Shown here one piece after another: positions 6,275-7,508 of a stretch of 7,508 nucleotides of DNA. The stretch is from an uncultured Planctomycetaceae bacterium (lineage in GTDB: Bacteria > Planctomycetota > Planctomycetia > Pirellulales > Lacipirellulaceae): assembly GCA_937860165.1 (NCBI GenBank), contig CALMBE010000475.1, positions 1 to 7,508 on the forward strand, written 5' to 3'. A program made the translations under genes and the position numbers. The notes under the pieces are model-generated. The model did not search any database. It was not told where the DNA came from and worked only from the letters and a program-made list of their open reading frames with translations. The first letter of the stretch is position 1. Each line of letters begins with the position of its first letter.

Positions 6275-6304
6275 TCCTTTAGCGAAGTAGGATTCCCCCT
6301 CTGA

Positions 6305-6347
6305 GGACCTGTCTCGGGCTTTCGGGCTCGGGGCAGGTTCTTTTTTT
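6305..6347 (+). terminator. Intrinsic terminator of the Cys-rich gene
   Basis: A stem of about 15 bp (left arm 6305-6319, right arm 6326-6340, a few G-T pairs) with a six-base loop is followed directly by seven T residues (6341-6347). It lies about 30 bases after the stop at 6274. A second small hairpin, TTCGCTA (6267-6273) with TAGCGAA (6280-6286), spans the stop codon itself. The arrangement is a standard Rho-independent terminator in the plus direction. Confidence 0.88.
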
Positions 6348-6421
6348 GGGTGAACCGTTTGGCAGAGTTGCTTCGTAAAGGGGATGGAACGAACGTGGCT
6401 GGGAGCGGGTGCCGGGAAAAG

Positions 6422-6491
6422 ATTGTTCCGCCGCTTGCGGCTTAGCGATCCTTCTCCCCTGTCTCTAAGCCGCAAGCGATGGGGAAACAAT
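6422..6491. repeat. Long inverted repeat, probably a dispersed palindromic element
   Basis: CGCTTGCGGCTTAG (6432-6445) is the exact inverse of CTAAGCCGCAAGCG (6465-6478), a 14-bp perfect stem around a 19-base loop. The pairing resumes further out, ATTGTT (6422-6427) with AACAAT (6486-6491), separated by mismatches. The element fills the gap between the terminator and the next gene. From memory, GCCGCTTGCGGCTTAG-type palindromes are frequent between genes in Pirellulales genomes, but I could not check copy number. There is no T-tract directly after it. Confidence 0.65.
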
Positions 6492-6538
6492 TTCGGCCAA
6501 CATCAGTCACACTTTCGCATTCTCGTACTCCTGGAATA

Positions 6539-7375
6539 ATGAAAACCGTCCGTGCTATTGAGAGATCGATCTTCCAGGTAATTGTTCTCGCCAGACTATT
6601 GGAGGGAATAGCATCGGCCCAGGAAGTGCCACCGGTTTTCACATCGTCCAGCAGCGTGCAACCGAGCGCCAGTTCCTCCAGCGAGTCCTTGGCCAGGGCA
6701 TTTGCCGATCTGATCGAAACTGCGATCCCCACCGAGTACGAAAAGCGGCAAGATTGGGGCAAGACCAAACAAATCGTCTCGGGCCTCAAGTTTGAAGACT
6801 TCGACATCAAGCGCCGTCGAAAGTCGGTCAAGCACGGTGTCTGGAAGCACTACAAAGTCAATCTGGTCGACCCCGAGACGAAACTACAGGTTGCGATCGA
6901 GAATCTCCATCAAGCCGACGGCAGTCGGGCCGCCTTTACCCTTACAATTCAAGCCGATTTGGCTACTTGGGGGCGTGCCAAGATTTATCAGACAGGCATC
7001 CACTTGCTTTCCGTCGAGATGGTCGGGACCGCCACGATGAATCTCCGACTCGATTGCGAGGTCGGGGTCCACCTTGAATCCCGCGATCTCCTGCCCACGC
7101 TGGTAATCGATCCCCGCGTGGTCGATGCCCACTTGGATTTGCCGAATTTCCGCTTACATCGGATCAGCAACGCCCATGGCCCATTGGTCAAAGAACTGGG
7201 CGATGAAGTGAAGAAACTCATCGAGCGAGATTTGCGTGGTCCCAAGCTCGTGGAAAAGCTCAATCGATCGATTGAGAAAAAGCGCGAGCAACTCGTGCTG
7301 AGTCCCGGGCAACTAGCGGAGACTTCGTGGTGGCCTCTGTCTTCGCTGCCCGATGTTGCCCCACTTGTGCGGTAG
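6539..7375 (+). CDS. Exported conserved planctomycete protein of unknown function
   Basis: A 278-aa protein from the ATG at 6539. Residues 1-27 form a signal peptide (MKTVRAIERS, hydrophobic IFQVIVLARLL, cleavage near ASA/QE). A Ser-rich linker follows at 35-49, then one folded region, about 50-256. Recognisable segments are AIPTEYEKRQDWGKTK (62-77), FEDFDIKRRRKSVKHGVWKHYKVNLVDP (85-112, basic), alternating hydrophobic strands at 114-195, and FRLHRISNAHGPLVKELGDE (204-223) leading into a charged helix to about 252. I recall similar planctomycete proteins with the WGKTK, HGxWKxY and RIS-x-x-HGPL motifs, but none has a known function. The long amphipathic strands could suit a lipid-binding fold such as TULIP; that is speculation. 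An ATG at 6479 is in frame but lies inside the palindromic repeat and would bury the signal peptide, so I prefer 6539. No catalytic residues, metal site or membrane anchor beyond the signal are evident. A terminator upstream implies its own promoter, which I could not identify. Confidence 0.82.
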   Translation: MKTVRAIERSIFQVIVLARLLEGIASAQEVPPVFTSSSSVQPSASSSSESLARAFADLIETAIPTEYEKRQDWGKTKQIVSGLKFEDFDIKRRRKSVKHGVWKHYKVNLVDPETKLQVAIENLHQADGSRAAFTLTIQADLATWGRAKIYQTGIHLLSVEMVGTATMNLRLDCEVGVHLESRDLLPTLVIDPRVVDAHLDLPNFRLHRISNAHGPLVKELGDEVKKLIERDLRGPKLVEKLNRSIEKKREQLVLSPGQLAETSWWPLSSLPDVAPLVR

Positions 7376-7393
7376 AGCGTACTTCACGGTCCT

Positions 7394-7424
7394 GTAGCCG
7401 AAGCAAAAAAACTCGCTTGGCTAC
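7394..7424. other. Hairpin after the last gene, possible weak terminator
   Basis: GTAGCCGAAGC (7394-7404) pairs with GCTTGGCTAC (7415-7424), giving ten base pairs with one bulged G and an A-rich loop of ten bases. It begins 19 bases after the stop at 7375. No T-run follows, so intrinsic termination is uncertain. It may instead be another short palindromic repeat or an RNA 3'-end stabiliser. Confidence 0.45.
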
Positions 7425-7455
7425 CCTCAGGGCCGCTCAGTTTTCTCAAAATCAG

Positions 7456-7496
7456 GGTGCCATGGCCACGGCGGTACTCCGCAGTGGCCATGTTTT
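7456..7496. repeat. Strong palindromic hairpin repeat with T-tract
   Basis: CATGGCCAC (7461-7469) and GTGGCCATG (7484-7492) form a 9-bp perfect stem. Inside, after one mismatch, GCGG (7471-7474) pairs with CCGC (7479-7482) around the loop TACT. TTTT (7493-7496) follows, so it may also terminate rightward transcription from the preceding gene. Bases 7456-7471 occur in inverse orientation at 1-16, which marks it as a repeated element rather than a one-off terminator. GTTTTCTC occurs on both sides (7440-7447 and 7492-7499). Confidence 0.7.
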
Positions 7497-7508
7497 CTCG
7501 ACTATTCA

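Noticed and set aside
5618..6490. Long antisense open frames rich in Ala/Thr or Ser/Gln opposite the Cys-rich gene
   Set aside because: They arise because TGC/TGT/GGT-rich codons leave the other frames free of stops. Their compositions are low-complexity shadows, and the plus strand has the signal peptide, Shine-Dalgarno and terminator.

Overview
The window looks like a chromosomal segment of a planctomycete, most likely from the Pirellulales. The evidence is the kind of genes present: a small basic protein matching the signature protein of the PVC superphylum (Planctomycetes, Verrucomicrobia, Chlamydiae), two secreted PQQ-like beta-propeller proteins of planctomycete type, a small receiver protein of a kind I recall from planctomycetes, and a secreted protein made of Cys-Cys and Cys-Gly-Cys motifs. 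The taxonomic call rests on recognising protein families, not on a marker gene.

Layout. Bases 1-16 are the cut end of a hairpin repeat that recurs, inverted, at the right end (7456-7496). Bases 62-97 hold a sigma-70-like promoter straddled by an 8-bp inverted repeat, followed by the PVC signature gene (154-396, +). This converges, with 12 bp between stop codons, on a three-gene leftward operon: a 767-aa propeller/Ig-like/LamG-like protein (4828 to 2525), a 577-aa propeller protein with EF-hand-like loops (2516 to 783) and a 124-aa receiver domain (783 to 409). The gaps are 8 bp and a TGATG stop/start overlap, so the three are probably co-transcribed. A non-coding divergent region of about 730 bp follows (4829-5560).

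Two rightward genes come next. The first encodes an exported 237-aa protein with 52 cysteines in 148 residues (5561-6274) and ends at a clear intrinsic terminator (6305-6347). The second encodes an exported 278-aa protein of unknown function (6539-7375). A long inverted repeat lies between them, and two hairpins follow the last gene.

Four of the six proteins carry export signals, so this is mostly an envelope/periplasm locus. The receiver is the cytoplasmic odd one out. It lacks the phospho-accepting aspartate, and its link to the two propeller proteins is the most interesting functional question. The Cys-rich protein may be a disulfide-linked wall component or a metal binder; the sequence alone cannot decide. 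I see no mobile-element genes, RNA genes or CRISPR array, and no firm evidence of a wholly new system.
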